DNA from: Tetrahymena elliotti 4EA
Taxonomy: Eukaryota; Ciliophora; Oligohymenophorea; Hymenostomatida; Tetrahymenidae
Length of the DNA: 64,000 bases
NCBI GenBank assembly: GCA_000231825.2
Contig: JH720328.1
Coordinates: 600,057-664,056 of the forward strand
Direction: 5' to 3'
Within the stretch, counting starts at the first letter, position 1; every line of letters begins with the position of its first letter. Shown here in pieces: positions 23,498 to 37,090 of the stretch. The notes below the pieces were generated by a model. That model ran no database searches. It worked only from the letters and a program-made list of their open reading frames with translations, and had not been told where the DNA came from. A program made the position numbers and the translations under genes.

Positions 23498-26116
23498 TTT
23501 AGCTATTTATTTATTTAATTTACTATTTATTTATTTCCTTTTTAACTAATTTGTTTTTTGTAAAGAATTTCTGCTTTTACTTTTTTTTTTTTTAGTTTTT
23601 TGAGGATTTTATGAATCTCTTGTAATTAAATTATTATTTGCTTAGTATTTCGAGGTCTCATTTAAAATTGAATTCCTCTTTTTAGTTAGTTTGTTATTCT
23701 ACACATTTTTTACTTTTTATTAAAATAAATATAAATTATTTATGCAAAAAAAAAAGATTATTTTGCGCTACATTTTGCCTTCAATCTTACATGTTTTGAT
23801 TGCTGGCTAGATTTATTTTATAAATCAATCGTTCATAACTTCCTTTTGTATTTTCTCAGATTATAGCATTAAATTCTGCAAATTTATTAAGAATTATAAA
23901 ATTTTTTTCAACTAATTTTCATTGTTGGAAAGGCTGTTTACATTTAAGCATTTTATTTCAGTGAAAGAAGTGTAAACGATATTGTATTTTTCTACTGATT
24001 CATTTTTTTTCAGTAAGGTTTAAAACAACATTTAGTTTTTCAGTTGGAATTTTATAGAAAAAAAGATATTCAAGCAGGTCCTTTTTTCTATCTCTTTTTT
24101 CATGATTATTTAGTTCAAACAAAATTGTATTTTTCTGAAAATTTGCTACTATGATAGGAATTATTTTTTAATTTTGAAAGATTAATTTTATTTACTTTAA
24201 ATATGTATTGATAAGAATTTTACAAAAAGCACTGCTTGATTCTTATCAATTTAATGTAAATGAAACTATATTGCATTTACAAATGCTTTCATTTATCTAA
24301 TAAATCAATTATCTATCTATTTTAATATACACTCAGAAACAAGATTTAAAAAAATTAATAAAATCAGTGTCAAATTAATACAAAAAATAACTTATTTACA
24401 AGCAACAACCCTTTCATTTAAAACATCTCAGAAAAGAAGTATTATAAATTCCACAACAAAAGCTACATTTTATCAAATTTCATATAATATTTTTGTAAAA
24501 GAATTTTCCCCTAAATTAATTAATTGTAAAACAAAAGAAAAATTTTAATCAATATTTTAATAAGTAGGTAGGTGACCACCTGCAAAACTAAAAATGAAAT
24601 TCAAAACAAATAACCTGATTACTCTCATAATTTAATTAATTCTCAACTCTCAATTTGATCAAAAACGATTTGTTTTTGGAAAATTATAAACACTGCAGAG
24701 TTTATCAAACTAATTACAATATAAAACCTCTCACTTAAAATACAAAAATAAATTTAATCCCTCAAAGATATTTATTTTTAAATTTCTCAGAAAAGATGCA
24801 CTTATACTTTGCTTGAAAGTAAACTAGCATAAATTCTAAATAGATCTAACAGCAAATATAGAAAAAAATAAAAAAATAGAGCAAAGAGCAAGTATTAAAT
24901 AAATTGTTTTATAAAAGTTGAACCTTATTTCTATGGTAATTAATTGATTTTACTATATTATATTTATTATATTCATTAAACTGTAATCTAATAATTTATT
25001 ATAAAAACAAGCTTTTAAATTATCTGCTGACAATCTAAAATTAATTACATCTCTCGAGATTAGATCAATTATTTTTTTCTATTTGTAAAAGAAAACAAAA
25101 TGGTAAATTTTTATTTATTTTGTATTTTTAAGGTGTAAAATAATCAGAATGTCAAATAAAATACATTTTACACTTTAATAAATCATCTACGCATGAGGAT
25201 AGCTCGTAAAATTTTGACTATAAAATTGATATTTCTAATTATTTCATAAAATTAGTTTAGATTAAAATCATGAACCCTAAATTTTTAGGAAAATATTAAT
25301 AAATAGAAATTAAAGCTAATTTTCCACTTTAATTTATAAGTATTTAGATTTGTAAGCAAGGATTTATTAATGAAAGGTAAAAAATTTAATATAAAACCAC
25401 TTTTTAAAATTATTAACAAACAAATCAATTTCCTTTTAATGCTGTAAGCTCAAGAAAATTATTATTTAATCTAAAGCTAATTAATAATCATATAAAATTA
25501 TCATTTACAACCCATTTTCTTTTAATGCTGTAAACTCAAGAAAATTATTATTTAATGTAAGATATCTAACAAATTATCATGCAAAATTATCATTTACAAA
25601 ATATCTTTAACAAATTATGGAAGATTTACATTAGATCAAATTTTAATATTGATGGCAAATTTATTACATAGATTAAAATTTAAATTATTTAAGGAGGGCA
25701 TTAGCTGGCAGTAAGATTAAAGAATTTGATAAACAATATTGTTTAGCAAAAAATTTCTTTAAAATAATTTTACACCAAAATGAAAAATAAAAAGTTAGAA
25801 TGAGAAATAAAGATTGATGTGTGTGTAATTGTAACATTATAAATTAAGATTTTTTTCACTGAATATAAATATATGTTTATAAATTGAATAAAGATATTTT
25901 GTTAAATAGTAATAATAATAATAATGAATGAATTCTCTAGTTTTTTTTGTAAAACATTAAAATAAATTTTTTCTTTCTTTAGGATTATTTCACACCTTCA
26001 AGCATTTTTTTCTCAGTTAAAAAATGGATATTTGAATAAAGATAGAATTAAATGATAAGTAATTTTTAAATGACGTAGTTAATTTTATTGCTTAACTATC
26101 ATCTTATTTATTTTTT
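23498..26116. other. Intergenic between the EXS paralogues
   Basis: A 2.6-kb AT-rich spacer, with a homopolymer T run near 23580 and the short tandem duplication at 25427-25600. No ORF with protein-like composition and no RNA gene seen. Confidence 0.45.
25427..25600. repeat. Tandem duplication, unit about 86-89 bp
   Basis: The string CTTTTAATGCTGTAA[G/A]CTCAAG, then AAAATTATTATTTAAT, occurs from about 25432 and again from about 25518. Each copy ends with AAAATTATCATTTACAA (25494 and 25583). The copies are close to identical in the first half and more diverged in the second, so the duplication looks fairly recent. Confidence 0.75.
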
Positions 26117-28941
26117 TCACATTTTTAAATGTTTTGACTCTTCATCAACATAATTTAGCATTTCGCTTTGAATTTATACTTAATTTAGCTACTCATGCTT
26201 GAGAAAGGGTTTTATTTTTTTTAAGACCTTTATTGCCTTCTTTGTCTGATCAGAGGTTATTCCCAATTAAAGTTGGTCTTAAAATTATTTTAAGGCAGCC
26301 TAAATTTTAATTTCTTCTCTTTTAAATTAATTTATAAATGTATCAGCTTGGCCAGATTATTAATTTGAATCATTTTACTATGTTTATTCTTAATTTGGAC
26401 TCTTCTTTTTTAATCTATTGGTTTCTTAGGTATTTAATCCTTCTCCCATAATGTTTAGCTTTATTTAATTTATTGCTGCATCACTTTATACTTTTATATT
26501 ATCAATTGTTGCAGCATTAACTGAGAGCTAGTTAGGTTTATGGGAAAGATCAATTATTTATGGATTTAACCTATTGGATTCAATCATTAAATTATTTTGT
26601 GGTCTTATGAGATTTGAAGGAGATAATTATTCTAATTCTAAGTAATCATTCTAATTTGGAGTCAAAAGCTCCTTATTTTGTATTTTAGGATTATTTGATT
26701 CAACATCGATTTCTGCAAAATTATTTGTAGTACATCTAAGTCCAGCATTTTCAGTTGCAAGAGTAGTTTGATAATTATTTTAAATAGGGTTAATTCTGGT
26801 GACTGAAGATGTGTCTATTTGAATAGGTAATTCTAAGTCAACAACAGCTTTATATTTGTTGCAGTTGTTAATGTGTTCTAGCTCAACACGGAAAAAGTTC
26901 CATTAGCATCTCCTGAATAATTCTAAGAAGTATACGATAAAAGTGAACATACCTGAAACATTTATTGAATTATCTATAATAGCTGTTAAACCCAAAGAAA
27001 TATTCATAGCCCAGACTATTCTGAGTATAAGATTAGAAAATATTGCAAAATAGTAAATATTTTTATTGCTGTAATAAAGCTGTCTTCCTAACAATTTAGT
27101 TTCCTTCCATGTCTTCCCAATTTTAAGAAGCCCCCAATCTTAAGAAATATCCCAATAAAAAGAAATTAAAGTACTAAAAGACCCAATTAACAACCAAGAA
27201 ATCAAATACTGTTTTTCTGAAGTAACTGTATAATTGTAAGATAAAATAGAAGTGACCAATGAGAAGATATATTTTATGCAATTATAAAAGGGCCAGGTTC
27301 TCCAAAATTTCTTATTGTCATATCCTTATCTTATGCATTAAAGCATTCTGTACATAGTTGGTATTATGTTCAACAAAAATGGCATCACACTGTTATTTGA
27401 ACCTATTTTTTATTTAAATAATCTCTTTCATTAATGATCAATTTTAGAAAATTTATGCTTGATTGATCGATTGATTGGAAAAATTTTAATTTTGGCGAAA
27501 GATCTTGATAACTATTTTCCAAGTAAAATAATATAGACAATTTAGCAATTTGCATTTAATAAAAGAAAATCAATGATTTTTTACATTAATTGGATATTAT
27601 TTGGAATTTACTAAGGTAGAAGCAAAAGGTAATTCCCAAATCTTTAAGAGGACCAGCTAAAGAAACAAGCATATCAGTCATCCAAGATATTCTAAACTCC
27701 ATTTTTACAAATGGAGATTTAAGGCAGTCACCAAGGAGACGAAAGAAATACAATCTTCCTTAGGGATTAAAAAACGAAACATTAAAGAATGGAAAGAAGT
27801 AATAACCTAAAAGCATAAGCCATCCAAAAAGAGGAAGAAGCTCCATATCAATCCAATCGATTAGGAAATATAAATCTACTCCATCTGAGCTTGAGCTTTG
27901 ATGAGGAGTATTTAAAAATATATACCAAACAAAGCAAAGTAAATAAAAGAATGTGAAGAAAGATGCCCTCTTTAGAATTTAATACATCTAACTAAAGTGA
28001 TGATTAAACTTAAAAATTAGCTTATAGTTAATGTGATTATTCTGCCAACCATGCACATTCCATGCAATCAGCCAAATATTTGTTATAAACAAACCGTTTC
28101 CTCTAAAGAGAGGGAAAATAGCACTCAACCTTTTTTTTTACACTGCTGATGTATTCTCGCTGTAAACTTGAATAAACTTAAGAACAATGAACAAAAGTAG
28201 GATTAAAGAAATCCCACAAAAAATTCCATAGAACAATATTTAATTTGGTGAAAGAGGTTTAGGAGTTGTGTAAAGTCTGAAATCAACTCTACCCATTTTC
28301 TATTGAGAAATATCAGGATAAAATAAATTGATATATTTTTCTTCAGTTTTTTTTATCGTATCCATGAGTTTGTCTTTATTTCTCGAGAGATAAGTATTAC
28401 ATTAGTTTGAGACCACTCTCTTTTAAAGATTGAATTCTTCATTTTCTGTTTGGCTCAATGATTTTACTACTTTTGAATATTTTTTTAATATTTTTTGGAG
28501 CCCCATTTCATTCAACTTAACATATTCTTTGAGCATATTAAGCTCTTTATAATATATCTTGAAAGAATATTTCAATCTTGATTCATTTTATTTTCTTTAC
28601 TAATTATACACAGATTTACCAACAAATGAAGAATTTATCATCAAATACTTATACCTCTTCATTATATCTAAAAGCTTATACATAAAAAACTTATCAATTT
28701 TAACTATTTCATTCTTCAGAAGTTCTTCAAAAGAGTGAATGCAAAACACTACTTCTTCAACTCTTAAATTCTTTCTATTTGTAATGTGAAAAATCAAATT
28801 CCCTTCTTAGTACGTTGTTGTCACAAACTTCTTTTATAGGATCTTGGCTGGTGAGAGAAGCTTCTTCAATATATTATACTCAATATATGCTTCAGCCCAT
28901 TCTGGAACTCTATCATTCAATAACAGCTTTCCAAACTTCAT
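26117..28941 (-). CDS. SPX-EXS protein (XPR1/SYG1-like phosphate exporter), 880 aa
   Basis: Likely phosphate exporter or sensor of the XPR1/SYG1 type. It starts MKFGKLLLNDRVPEWAEAYI, the typical SPX N-terminus, and the helical SPX domain covers about 1-210. The EXS membrane region follows (about 240-640): FPLFRGNGLFITNIWLIAWN, then SLAGPLKDLG, MYRMLQCIRQGYDNKKF, DISQDWGLLKIGK and LELFRRCQWNFFRVELEH near residue 615-630. A hydrophilic Asn/Gln-rich tail of about 240 residues is extra compared with XPR1 and ends at TGA 26117-26119. One intron (27403-27584, 182 nt) splits a Cys codon as T|GT, the same place and phase as in the EXS-only neighbour. Exons of 1357 and 1286 nt give exactly 881 codons with the stop. 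I am confident of the family; function is inferred from it. Confidence 0.9.
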
Positions 28942-30938
28942 AGTTTTTTAAATTATCTAAATAGTATTTTTATTTCTACTTCAAGTCAACTGATTCTATG
29001 ACAAATTTCTATAAAAACTTAAGTCACTGCTTGATTAGTATTACTTAGATGTCTTTGAACCTAGTGAATTATAACTGTTTGGTGGAAAGCCCTTTTAAAA
29101 TAACTAGTTATTTGAATTTTAAGTTTTCAGCTTTTGCTTTACTTCTAATAAGCAAGCAGCTATTATCCAAAAAATATTAATTTTTGATTATCAATAATAT
29201 CTATAAAAAAAATGTAAAATAGGAATCTATAGGATAATGTTTTCATTTATCCTAAGAAAACTGATAGATTACATCAACAGATGTGATTTTAATATTATAA
29301 ACATAATTAATTACAATGTCTCTAAAATTAATTAGTAAATTCTTATATTTAATTTTCCACTTTTTAAATCTATTGTTAAAGTCTAATTGTTTTCAAAAAA
29401 CTATATGAAATAGTAAAAAATGTAATAGATATTAGTTTTATGACATATAACGTTAATCTTTATCTTGTATCATTTTTTACAAATATCAGTAAATCAAAAC
29501 TAAAGGACAAAACTATATTTAGGAAATCTTAAAATTATTCAATATCCTTAAATTTTTGAGAATCATATTTTTTATTTTTTCTTAAAAATAAAATAATTAA
29601 TGAACAATGTAAAAGAAAGAAAAATTATTTTTACTGCTTAAAAGAAAAATTGTTTTTACTGCTTAAGTAATAAATAGGAAAATAAATTTCGAAATAAACT
29701 CGAATACACAAATTTTATTTATATAAAATAAGATAACTAAACAAGACTTCATCACAAATATTCATTGATGAAAATTTATTGAAATTTACATAAAATTTTT
29801 TTTTTTTGATTAGAGATATATAATATTTAAAAAATATAATTAAAGTACTCTAAGCTTTCTTGATTTACTAATTATCAATTTAGAAATAATTAATTTCATT
29901 TTGAGATATTTATTTTCCACAAATTATCATTAAATTATTATTAATTAACAATAGTACGAAATATTTCTTACTCATACTTAAATTTTTAATTATTTTCTGT
30001 TGAAATCCTAACATAAAATTTAATAAAATTTAAAAGAATTAAATACAACATAAAATTGAATCATCAATAAACTGATATAAATTATTGTTTCCTCTTTAAT
30101 TTATCTAAAAAAAGATTCAATTTTTTCTTAAAAAGATTAATTTTAAAATCAGTTACTCATCTATTTATTACTTGTAATTTATTTATTTTTTTAAATTCTA
30201 AATTACTTTTACTTAAATAAATTAATAGATTTTTAAATAATTAAAACTATTTATTTATTTTTTTTAATTAATTAAAATTTACAAGAAATACAAATAAAAA
30301 GAAGGTTTTAATTTTTTTTCACTTTAGAAAATAAAATAATTTTCCTTTAAAAAAATGTTAACCCTGTGAAATATTGAAAAAATATAACAATACAACATTT
30401 TAAAAATATTTTTAAGATATTTTACTCTTTTTTTAAATCCAAAAAAATAAAATAATATTGAAAACATCAATAATCAATATGCAGATTTAAGTTTTAGCTT
30501 TTAAAAGCTAACCTTATCAGAAATTTTATTTAATTTTATGTCATAAATACTTTAAAGTATGAAATTATCAAATAGAGTAATTTTAAAAAAAAATTATATT
30601 TAATATTTTAGATAAACACTAAATACCAACAGTTATAACTCATTTATTAATTAACATGTTTTATTTCTTAAATTGTTTTGTGTAATAAGAAAAAGTAACT
30701 TTATTATTAGAATGGACCAAGTTAATTTTATTTTCAATTATTTTAAATAAATTGAATTCATATATGCTTTAAGGAAGATAAATTTTTTAATTTTTTGATA
30801 ACAATTTTAAACGATATTAAAATTTGAACAAAACTTAATAAATTAAATTAATATCTATTAGACTTAATAAATTAGGATCAAACTGTAAAGGAATTTGAAA
30901 GAAAGTAAATAGAAATTTAGATTTAGCAGTCATAAAGG
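28942..30938. other. Intergenic, AT-rich
   Basis: Divergent spacer of 2.0 kb between the SPX-EXS gene (-) and the DUF229 gene (+). It holds a small tandem duplication at about 29617-29665 (unit about 25 bp, core TTTTTACTGCTTA). Nothing else recognised. Confidence 0.45.
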
Positions 30939-33101
30939 ATGTCAAAGTCTTTAGAAGATAATAATTAGATGGGGCTTTAGCTTGTTGATGTCAACCTTAA
31001 AAGTGCATAAAAGAGTGATATAGATTAAAACTAATATATTAAAATTTCAGAAGATGAATAGGGAGGTGATTAAGTTATTTTGATAGATTAAGGAAAAGGA
31101 AATGAAGGAAATTCATTTTGCTTTAAAATTAAAAAAGCCTTTTATACCAGCAAAAGATTTTTAAAAGAGCATCATAAACAGACAATAGGAGTAATAAGCA
31201 TCTTACTGAGTATATTAGTCTTAGTAAGCTATTTTAGTTTAAAAGAGAAATGCCCATATGAGGCAGATCATATTTGCTTGAAGCAATTTATATTTCCAAA
31301 ATTAGTAAAATGGATATTGAAAATTGTATTCAATTGTATTGCCACTATAATGCAATTTCATTTTCTAATTTCGAAAAGCACTTACTTCTTTATTCCTGCT
31401 TTTGGTTTTGTGCAATCTTTCTATCTGTTTGTTTTTAATGATAACACCATTAATTTGTAATACTACATGGGAGCAATCAATGCTATTCATATAGTTTTTT
31501 TGGTGATTCTCCTTGTTGTTTATGGGTTAATTAGAATATGGGTAGCTTGCTTCAAAAAATATAAATGGATTTGCTTTATAGTAAATGTTGTAGTTATATT
31601 GACAGCACTTACTCTCTTTTATTACAAATCTATTGTTCATAGCTGCGATTATTGGCCTAAAGGAATAAATGGAGAAATATAAAATTCATAAACATCTTGC
31701 AACATTGTTTTACCCTAATATTGCTGGTATAAAATTACTCATTATTGGTAAGATGTATCTCTTTTATTTCCTACTTGTGAAAATTCTTCAATACCATAGG
31801 GTTCAAAGTAAAAAATTGATGAATTCTTTTCTCCTTATGTATAAAATTCTCAATTCATAGCTTTTAGAAATTTAAATACAGTTCCAGAGTTAAATAGAAC
31901 AGATGAAAATATTCAAGCTACAGTATTTATAAATTCCAAAGGATATTCTTCACTTGAATAAGCATTTAATGACAAGCATGATGTTGTTTTTGATAGAAAA
32001 GAACAAAAATATCATATCGATGTTTAATTTAACTAAACTCTTTCTGAATAAAGAAAAAAAATAGCTGATGAAATTACATCAAAGCCTTTATCTAAAAATA
32101 TTTTGATTGTATATATTGATGCAGTAAGTCGTTAATCGATGCATTTAAAAATGCCAAAAACAGTAGAATGGTTTGAAAAAAGATCAAGAATGAATAGCTA
32201 TTAACCACAAAATAAATAATCTGAAGAAGATAAGACCAAGAGTTAATCTTTTGAGTTCTACAAATTCAACTCACTCAGACCCTACACATTTGATAACGTT
32301 ATGAATTTGATGTATGGTAAAATGGTCAGAAATAAAAATTTAACTGAAGAAGAAAAGTTAATTAGCATAATTGAAGATGTTAAAAAGAGAGGATATGTAA
32401 CTGGTCACACTAGTGATCAATGTTAAACCCTATCATTGAGTTTTGATTAAGAAACTCTAGGATTGATTCGTTCTTCAAGATTTGACCATGAAACTCAATC
32501 TTATGCTTGTGATCCAAATTTCCAAGACCCTGAAAGTAAATTTGGACTATTTTAAGGACCATATTCACTAGTTAGAAGATGTTTATATGGAAAGACTATG
32601 GCTGAATATCCAATTGAATATACTAAGTCTTTTTTTAAAAAGTATAAAGATAACTAAAAATTTATGCAGTTAGAGTTTAGCTATGGTCATGAAGGCACAG
32701 GAGAAGTTCTTAATTATTTAGATGACCCTCTTTCTAACTTTTTAGAAGAAATGTCAGATGAAGGTTTGTTGAAAGATACTACAGTAATCCTCATGAATGA
32801 TCATGGGTTACATATGCAAGGAATATTTTATCTTCTTCAACTAAAGAATGTTTTTATTGAAATTAATCTTCCAGGATTATTTATCAATGTACCTCCTGAG
32901 TTGAATGAAAAGTATGGAGATTAAATTGCTCAGAATCAACAAAATTTAGTTTCAATAAAAAACATCCATCACTTCATATAACATTTGATTAACGGAGATT
33001 CTTACTAAAATAAAACTCTTGGCTTTATTAGTCCTCTCACATCTTAAAAATAATGCACTGATATTGGTGTAAACATAGATGAAGATTGTTCATGCAAATG
33101 A
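30939..33101 (+). CDS. Multi-pass membrane protein with DUF229/sulfatase-like domain, 720 aa
   Basis: Single exon from ATG 30939 to TGA 33099-33101 (721 codons). A charged N-terminus of about 80 residues is followed by about five hydrophobic segments up to residue 240 (for example TIGVISILLSILVLVSYFSL and AIHIVFLVILLVVYGLIRIW). A large domain after that resembles DUF229 of the alkaline phosphatase/sulfatase superfamily: ILIVYIDAVSRQSMHLKMPK (the DAVSR segment where the catalytic residue lies in this family), GYVTGHTSDQC, YDNFMNL-like spacing, GHEGTGE and VILMNDHGLHM (metal-binding DHG). Cys residues in the domain suggest a lumenal or extracellular side. DUF229 proteins are generally anchored by a single helix, so the extra helices here are unusual. 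Substrate unknown. The end (CTDIGVNIDEDCSCK) is Cys-rich. Confidence 0.8.
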
Positions 33102-33644
33102 TTAATAAATCTTTTTTAATGACTTAATAAGTTAAAATTTAGTTAATTAATATTAATTATTGTTTATTTGAATATTAAACAAAAGTTTGAAAACAAATTT
33201 ATATATTTTAGATACTATTTTTATAATTTTTTTTGTTTCATTTCATATTTATATTTAATCAAATTAGTTAATTCAGACCCTATTAATTTAAAATAAAAAA
33301 AATATTTTTAATAGGGAGAAACTTTTAGAATTGAAACTGAGGTTTGAATTTGATTTAGTATATTATAATTAAAAAAATATTAATTAAATAAGATTTGATA
33401 TTATATTTTATGATGAATCACTTTTATGAGGCAATGATATAAATTGTGTCAATTTAATTAATTAATATTCTAAAAAATTAATTCTAAATTTTTTAATTAT
33501 CAATTAAAAATCTTTTTTTTGTATAACTTTCTGAAAAAAATACTTTTATTTCTCTTTTTTTACCTAATCAACTCTTTAAAATCAATATTTACCAATGAAA
33601 TATTATCATAAATACTATAAAAATTCAAATTAATAATTAAAAAA
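33102..33644. other. Intergenic, AT-rich
   Basis: Spacer of 543 bp between two plus-strand genes. Nothing recognised beyond AT-rich DNA. Confidence 0.4.
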
Positions 33645-35501
33645 ATGACAACTGTTCTAGAATATCAAGACAATTAAGAAGATCATATGCTATATGATTA
33701 TGATGAAGAAGACTTGATTTTAGAATATAAAAATGATTAGGATCGTAAACAAAAGTTTAATGATAACTTTAAAAATTAACTTTTATACCTTGAATAAATA
33801 CTGAATAAGTACCATGAAAAAGAATACAAAATGGATGAAGAGACTTATAGGTAGGTATAAAATGATAGAGATGGTTGTTTAGCTTTTGAGGTAGATTACT
33901 AAATAAAATAAAAATAAGAAATTATTGAGTTACTCATAGGAAAGTTAAAGAAAGTAATATAATTCCACAAAATATCTTTAGGTAGAGCTTTTTTATTACT
34001 AAGATCACAAAATTATGATGTTGAAAAATGCCAAAATATCTCAGACTAAGTCACAAAAATTATTTATCCTAGATAAGAAGAGCATGTTTACAGCCTATAA
34101 GACAACTCCTCTTGCTTAATTTGTGAAAATCCTCTATAGCCCGATGACAAATACTCCTTAGAATGTAGACACTATTTTTGCAAATCATATTGCTTTTAAG
34201 AGTATATCAACTAAGCCTTAAAATCAGGGAATGATATAATTTTGAAGAAATGCCCTATGGATGGATGTAGAGAAGTGTTAGGATTAAATGATTACATTCA
34301 ATTTTTGAAGAAACCTGAATAATTAAAATTCATTTTAAATTGCTTTGTTAACGATTATGTACTTAATTATGATAAATTATAATTCTGCCCCTTAGTTAAC
34401 TGTGAAAAAATATTTAAATTTACTGATCAAAGCAATCAAGAAGCCTCCAATTTAAGATGCACATGCGAAAAATAGTTTTCGTGCAAATCTTGCAAATAAG
34501 AAGCTCATCTTCCATTAACTTGCTAGCAAAAAATTAAATGGGATAATACATTTATTACTTAAGACATCAAATTAATCAGAAATATTTAGTATATCATGAA
34601 TAACACAAAAGCTTGTCCAAAATGCAAGTCTCCTGTTGAAAAAAATGGAGGTTGCTAGCACATGAGATGCTCTTAATGCTAGACCCACTTTTGTTGGGCA
34701 TGTATGTAAATTTATAAAAATTCTTTACATACAAGTAGATGCATGAAAACAATTAACTATGAAAACGATAGCTATGAAATAAGAAGCAAAAAAAAAGTAT
34801 AAAAATTATAAAATAACTATTTATACTTTAAAAATGCAGTAGAGCTGAGTTAAAAGGATTCAGAGAAAAATATTAAATTTATTTAAGATTAAATTGAAAT
34901 TGTTTTCAAAAATGAAAATGAAATGCAAGAGGAAATGAAATTATTTCAACATTCACTCAATATCATTTTAGAAGCAAAAATTGTATATTTTAATTGCATT
35001 CCTCTTTTCTACTTTGAGGAAGATAAATAAAAAGTATTTTTTTTAGAATATTTGCAAGAAAATTTAGAAACGCAATTAAGTCAATTAGAATATCACCTCA
35101 CATAAGAAGCAAGAATACAATTCTGTTTAGAATCATTTAGGAAGAGTGAAATTTAACAAATTGATTTTGAAGAGAAGTATTTTTCATTTAAAAAATTCAC
35201 TAAAGAGAAAGTTCATCTATTGCAATAGTCATTAAAAAATATCATCTTTTAAGTTTCTAAAAACTACCCTGAAGTTTATATTTTTAATGAAAATTAGTAT
35301 GAACTTTTAGAAGTTCTAAAAGTGGAGAAAGAAACCTTGAAAAAGGCTAATAGCACTGAATAGGCAATTCAGACGATTGAAAATTCTGAAATAAATGATC
35401 TTTGTGACTTTTGCAAGCAGCATCCAATTGATAATGATTATGGCCTATGTGGATTCTGTCTGTTTACATAATTCAATTAACTTAATTTAGAGTTAGAATG
35501 A
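33645..35501 (+). CDS. RBR-type E3 ubiquitin ligase (ariadne-like), 618 aa
   Basis: Transfers ubiquitin through a RING-HECT hybrid mechanism. Single exon, 619 codons including TGA 35499-35501. RING1 begins at Cys157 (CLICENPLQPDDKYSLECRH, then FCKSYC and CPMDGC). The IBR region follows with CPLVNCEK, CTCEKQFSCKSCKQEAHLPL and TC. RING2 starts at Cys324 (CPKCKSPVEKNGGCQHMRC, then CQTHFCWAC). The Cys in GGCQHM (about Cys337) is the expected catalytic residue, so the enzyme looks intact. The N-terminal 150 residues are acidic and helical; the C-terminal 240 are helical, as in ariadne proteins, and end in a CxxC...CxxC segment (CDFCKQHP, CGFC). A shortened relative lies 1.6 kb downstream. Target unknown. 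Confidence 0.92.
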
Positions 35502-37090
35502 AAAAAAATTTATTAAGATTATTCTAAACCATAAAATAAATGTATTAATTTATGAAAACAATAAAATTTGTGTGAGTAATTAACTAATTCAAATTTTCTT
35601 TTTATTAAATAAAATTCTTTTATTTTTGCATAAATTTACTTTATTTTAGAATAATAAAAATTTAGATAATTAACAAACAATATTGGTCATTAAAAATCTA
35701 AATATTTTAGGTCACAATTTTTCGAAAGTGTGTGTCTTTAATTATTATTTTTTTGTGTAATTAGCTCATATTGTATTGTCTCTATTACCATACAACAAAA
35801 AATATTTAAATCTACAGAAAGCAATTAAAAAATAGATTTTTAAATTATTATCATACTAAAAAAAGTATCAAATCAATCACCTTACTTTAAAAGTTGTTTT
35901 TAAAAATAATTTTTTTATTATCATATTTATAGATTTTTTAAAAAAATATAATTTGATTCAAATTATCTAATAAAAAATATTTAAATTATTTGGTTTTTTT
36001 GAAATTCTGTCCTTTATTCTATAAAAAAAATATTCTTCAAAATGCAAATTATTAAATTAATAATATTTTTATAAAGAATTTAGTCTACTTTTGCAAATTT
36101 ACAAAGTCTTGAAAAGAAGGTATTTTTTATTTGCAAATAGATTTTAGAAACAAAAGTATTTTCTATTGGAATTTTTCTTAATTATGTATACTAGCTAACT
36201 TATAAATCATCTTAATTTTAGAAGAATAAAATGTATAGTTATTTATGCATGTATGTAAGTATATATCTATCTACCTATCTTCATGAATTAAACAAATATT
36301 TTAAAAATAATTGTAAATTAGGCAAGCTGAAATTTTTTCTAAAATTCTTTAAAAATAAATCATTCTATTTATTAGATGGAGCTAATAAAAAGAAAATACC
36401 TATTTCACTGATTAAATATTGATCAATAATAATTATTCTAAAAATTGATAATGATTAATATTTAATTACAATAATAAGAAAAATGAATAGATATTCTAAA
36501 AAGATATTTAGAATAATAATAATTTTCTCTCAATTTTTTGTATATTTTTTGTATTTGAGTGTATGAAAGATTCTTAGATTTATCTCATGTATGCGTTTTA
36601 ATACAAATTTTAAATATTTTACTCTGAAAGAATAAAATTATAAATTTTGATTAGGTGATATTGAAAGATTTAAATAATTTTAGAATAAATTACTTTTAAA
36701 TGACAATAAGGAATCGAAATATCCTCTAAACTCCATAGATTTTGATCTGCAGTGGAAAGTTATTCATTATTAAAATACTTTTCAAGTCTTTGGGAATTTT
36801 AAGCTGTTTAGACGGGATTTCTTATTCTTTCTTGGTTAATTTGAATATTAGAATTATGGAAATAAATTTTATTCTAAAACTATAAGAATTATCGCCAATC
36901 AATCTATAAAATAGTGATAAGAAACTGGGTGGGGAAAAATTTTTAAATAAAAAGCTTATTTCTAAAGTCAATTGTTTAAAATTGTAAAGACATCTTTCTT
37001 ATCAGTTTAAAAAGAGAAACTTATCACAACAAATTTTATTTATAAAAAATAAATAAGTAAAAATTTACAAACAAAATTTGGAATTAAAAA
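35502..37090. other. Intergenic between the RBR relatives
   Basis: A 1.6-kb AT-rich spacer. A short ORF at 36231-36422 is rich in Tyr, Leu and Lys repeats and looks like a chance reading. I found no leftover RING1 or RING2 coding sequence here, although I only read it by eye. Confidence 0.45.

Noticed and set aside
34780..34860. Apparent frameshift in the RBR gene near the C-terminal helical region
   Set aside because: A recount of the run of nine A's (34788-34796) shows that the frame is continuous to TGA 35499.
36231..36422. Short ORF of 63 codons
   Set aside because: Low-complexity Tyr/Leu/Ser and Lys composition in an AT-rich spacer; no partner exon.
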